Shown in pieces: positions 63,301-64,000 of a stretch of DNA of 64,000 nt; positions within the stretch are counted from its first letter, which is position 1, and every line of letters starts with the position of its first letter. This stretch comes from Bryobacter aggregatus MPL3. GTDB lineage: Bacteria; Acidobacteriota; Terriglobia; Bryobacterales; Bryobacteraceae. Under the pieces are notes generated by a model. The model searched no databases, was not told where the DNA came from, and saw nothing but the letters and a program-made list of their open reading frames with translations. Where the stretch lies: NCBI RefSeq assembly GCF_000702445.1, contig NZ_JNIF01000003.1, positions 2,108,001 to 2,172,000 on the forward strand. Reading direction: 5' to 3'. The translations under genes were made by a program, and so were the position numbers.

Positions 63301-64000
63301 AAGCTCTTCGATGGAAGGCCGCAAGATGGAATTGGCGCGCATCGCCTCCATCGGCGTGATCGATAACCTGCGGCATATCGATCTAATCGGCGTTTTGATT
63401 TTCGACAACTCGCACCAGTGGGCGGTGCCCATTCGCAAGGCCGAAGATAAGACGCTCATCAAGCGACTGGTGGCGGGAATCACGCCGGACGGCGGCACGC
63501 AGATTGCGCCTGCCTTGAACGAGGCGTACAAGAAGATTGTGCCGGTGAAGGCGACCTTCAAGCACATTGTGCTGTTGACGGACGGGATTTCCGAAGAAGG
63601 CGATTCGATCAATCTGGCGCGCGAGGCAGGCGCGCAGCATGTGACGATTTCGACGGTGGGCTTGGGGCAGGATGTGAACAAGGGCTATCTCGAAAAGGTG
63701 GCGCAGTTCTCCAAAGGCAAGAGCTACTTCCTGACAGACCCGGCAGGACTTGAACAGATTCTGTTGCGCGACGTCATGGAGTTCACCGGATCGACCGCGG
63801 TGGAGAAGCCGACGCAGCCGATTCTGATGCGGGCCGCCGAGATTCTGGAAGGCACCGGCATTGAGAAGGCGCCCGCGCTGAAGGGCTATGTGAAGTACGA
63901 TCCAAAACCGTCTGCCGATATGCTGCTGATGGTGCCGGGTGAGAAGGCGAACACGAAGGATCCGCTGCTGGCCCGCTGGCAGTATGGCCTGGGCCGCGTT
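60389..64000 (+). CDS. Large multi-VWA membrane protein, 3' end missing
   Basis: GTG 60389 opens a frame without a stop to the right edge (1204 codons so far). The N-terminus is BatA-like with two membrane segments (about 8-28, 58-77), then a VWA-like part with a weak metal motif (LVVDVSAAS, about 93). Two further membrane segments lie at about 578-630, followed by a second VWA (LADTSQSLT, LISDGMETEG; from about 632), a beta segment, a GATase-like segment (KYEVVVLNNQ, RGGGLLTIGGER; about 890-930) and a third VWA (IIDKSSSMEGRK, LLTDGISEEGD; from about 965). The order suggests fusion of two VWA membrane proteins. It should be served by the MoxR gene just upstream. Its C-terminus is outside the window. 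Confidence 0.88.
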   Translation, partial: MEFLNLSFFEFSALFTVLGLVVTTLYLLDRSRVKIRAATLRFWQAALAPVSQQRRRKIQQPWSLLLQLLALALLLLAASQLRWGGEKYAPRNHVLVVDVSAASAAPSRADGQTDVLTASKRKALAWLKTVPSQDKVSVVEAGPLLTPRTSLETNRAQTIRAIQVLQSTSGGTRIGEAFDFAENLQRRAGGVAGEIVYAGPARLANGDSEVAKVPSNLRLLVTDASLNNIGIRRAGVRRSLDDLGVWDVLVTVKNYAAQPKPLAIGLSYGGVPVGSTNAMLPAGSEQTITLTHRTKSAGLLDVRLLGKDDIALDDHVSLELPELPSVRVKVFTKEPQIWRPLLQANSVVEASYAAPDQYAAGKEDASLLIFDGFEPPAPEKSAALYLLPGDKTLTLKSWRGDHPISAGIRSRDFRLNGARVLTAKPGEVSVLESDAGPVLVAGKGIVRLGFQPAKTAMRQEVTGPLLIANILRYLAPDSYKQWESVAASPGAIQLPVGNVDGKKLQVLTGDGKALPFSVENGMLRSFMPYPGTLRVLDGSREVVYSLTLPDLPDKSWDAPSTIASGIPPEGVSSPEAKDLWRWLAVAGGLILLLEWWLYAKRQRLWWKVAALAAIAIALFGPAMSLFETKIAVTILADTSQSLTPQDVEAMGDRIGQIQSARGRHLVRVLPFARGVRAISPDEATGRLKLSAGDQGRGTNIESAIRDAIASTPADLVPHLVLISDGMETEGNAMQGLWQAQQLHIPIDTYALKGRQKPQLSIESVKMPPQAFAGEKFPVEISLKAPRDTSAKLELKAEGKTIGAGEVKLKPGTNELTVTSSVTTSGVIHLSGSVSTADLGEATFDQAVYIQKPRMLYVSQDPAGTDSNLMRAVESYQFDVTKVSEAPIDALSKYEVVVLNNQDLEGYSPALKGAIETYVKRGGGLLTIGGERNQYVEKKPGTPEDALERTLPAKLAPPRSPEGTCVVLIIDKSSSMEGRKMELARIASIGVIDNLRHIDLIGVLIFDNSHQWAVPIRKAEDKTLIKRLVAGITPDGGTQIAPALNEAYKKIVPVKATFKHIVLLTDGISEEGDSINLAREAGAQHVTISTVGLGQDVNKGYLEKVAQFSKGKSYFLTDPAGLEQILLRDVMEFTGSTAVEKPTQPILMRAAEILEGTGIEKAPALKGYVKYDPKPSADMLLMVPGEKANTKDPLLARWQYGLGRV

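Overview
The window looks like a chromosomal segment of an acidobacterium, most likely of the Solibacteres/Bryobacter type. This is inferred from an Oar-like TonB-dependent receptor with an N-terminal carboxypeptidase-regulatory-like domain, proteins of the VWFA-related acidobacterial family, a TPR-containing Ser/Thr kinase, a complete Tol-Pal operon, and fairly high GC in the coding body. No rRNA is present, so the placement is not proven.

Layout. (1) 1-5.7 kb is accessory and decaying. A lectin-like secreted protein with 144-residue tandem repeats runs off the left edge. A related lectin-like pseudogene on the other strand is split by two abutting insertion sequences (an IS5/IS427-type element with a frameshifted transposase and an intact IS630-type element). 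There is also an older IS5-type transposase fragment and a second decayed gene. (2) 5.7-10.2 kb: TonB-dependent receptor, tRNA-Ser(CGA), ferritin-like secreted protein. (3) 10.2-17.8 kb: recN, then divergently tolQ-tolR-tolA/tonB-like-tolB-pal-cpoB and a CBM9-like gene. (4) 17.8-21.4 kb: small genes including a metallophosphoesterase, a Cdd1-like HhH protein, a VWFA-related protein and a receiver-like/DUF3052-like fusion. (5) 21.4-29.2 kb: dnaE, accA, a MacA-like adaptor with a MacB/LolD-like ATPase but no adjacent permease. (6) 29.1-39 kb: a TPR kinase, a MerR regulator, and an operon of a DUF2760 protein, two divergent Hsp70-type ATPases and thiL. (7) 39-47.3 kb: a TPR protein, an acyl-CoA carboxylase beta subunit, a VWA protein, a PAS-GGDEF-EAL protein, tRNA-Arg(ACG), an HTH-TPR protein and a sugar isomerase. 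(8) 47.4-55 kb: the conserved rpmH-rnpA-yidD-yidC-khpB-mnmE block, then nusB-ribH and lepA. (9) 55-64 kb: membrane and peptidase genes, a truncated DUF2071 gene, a CYTH gene and a MoxR-DUF58-VWA operon that runs off the right edge.

Most of the window is well-known housekeeping biology. The parts that most deserve attention are the lectin-repeat/IS graveyard at the left edge, the DUF2760-Hsp70-Hsp70 operon, the receiver/DUF3052 fusion beside dnaE, the very large multi-VWA membrane protein at the right edge, and the adaptor-ATPase pair whose permease place is taken by an unrecognised gene. Two genes (left and right edge) are incomplete because the window ends inside them.
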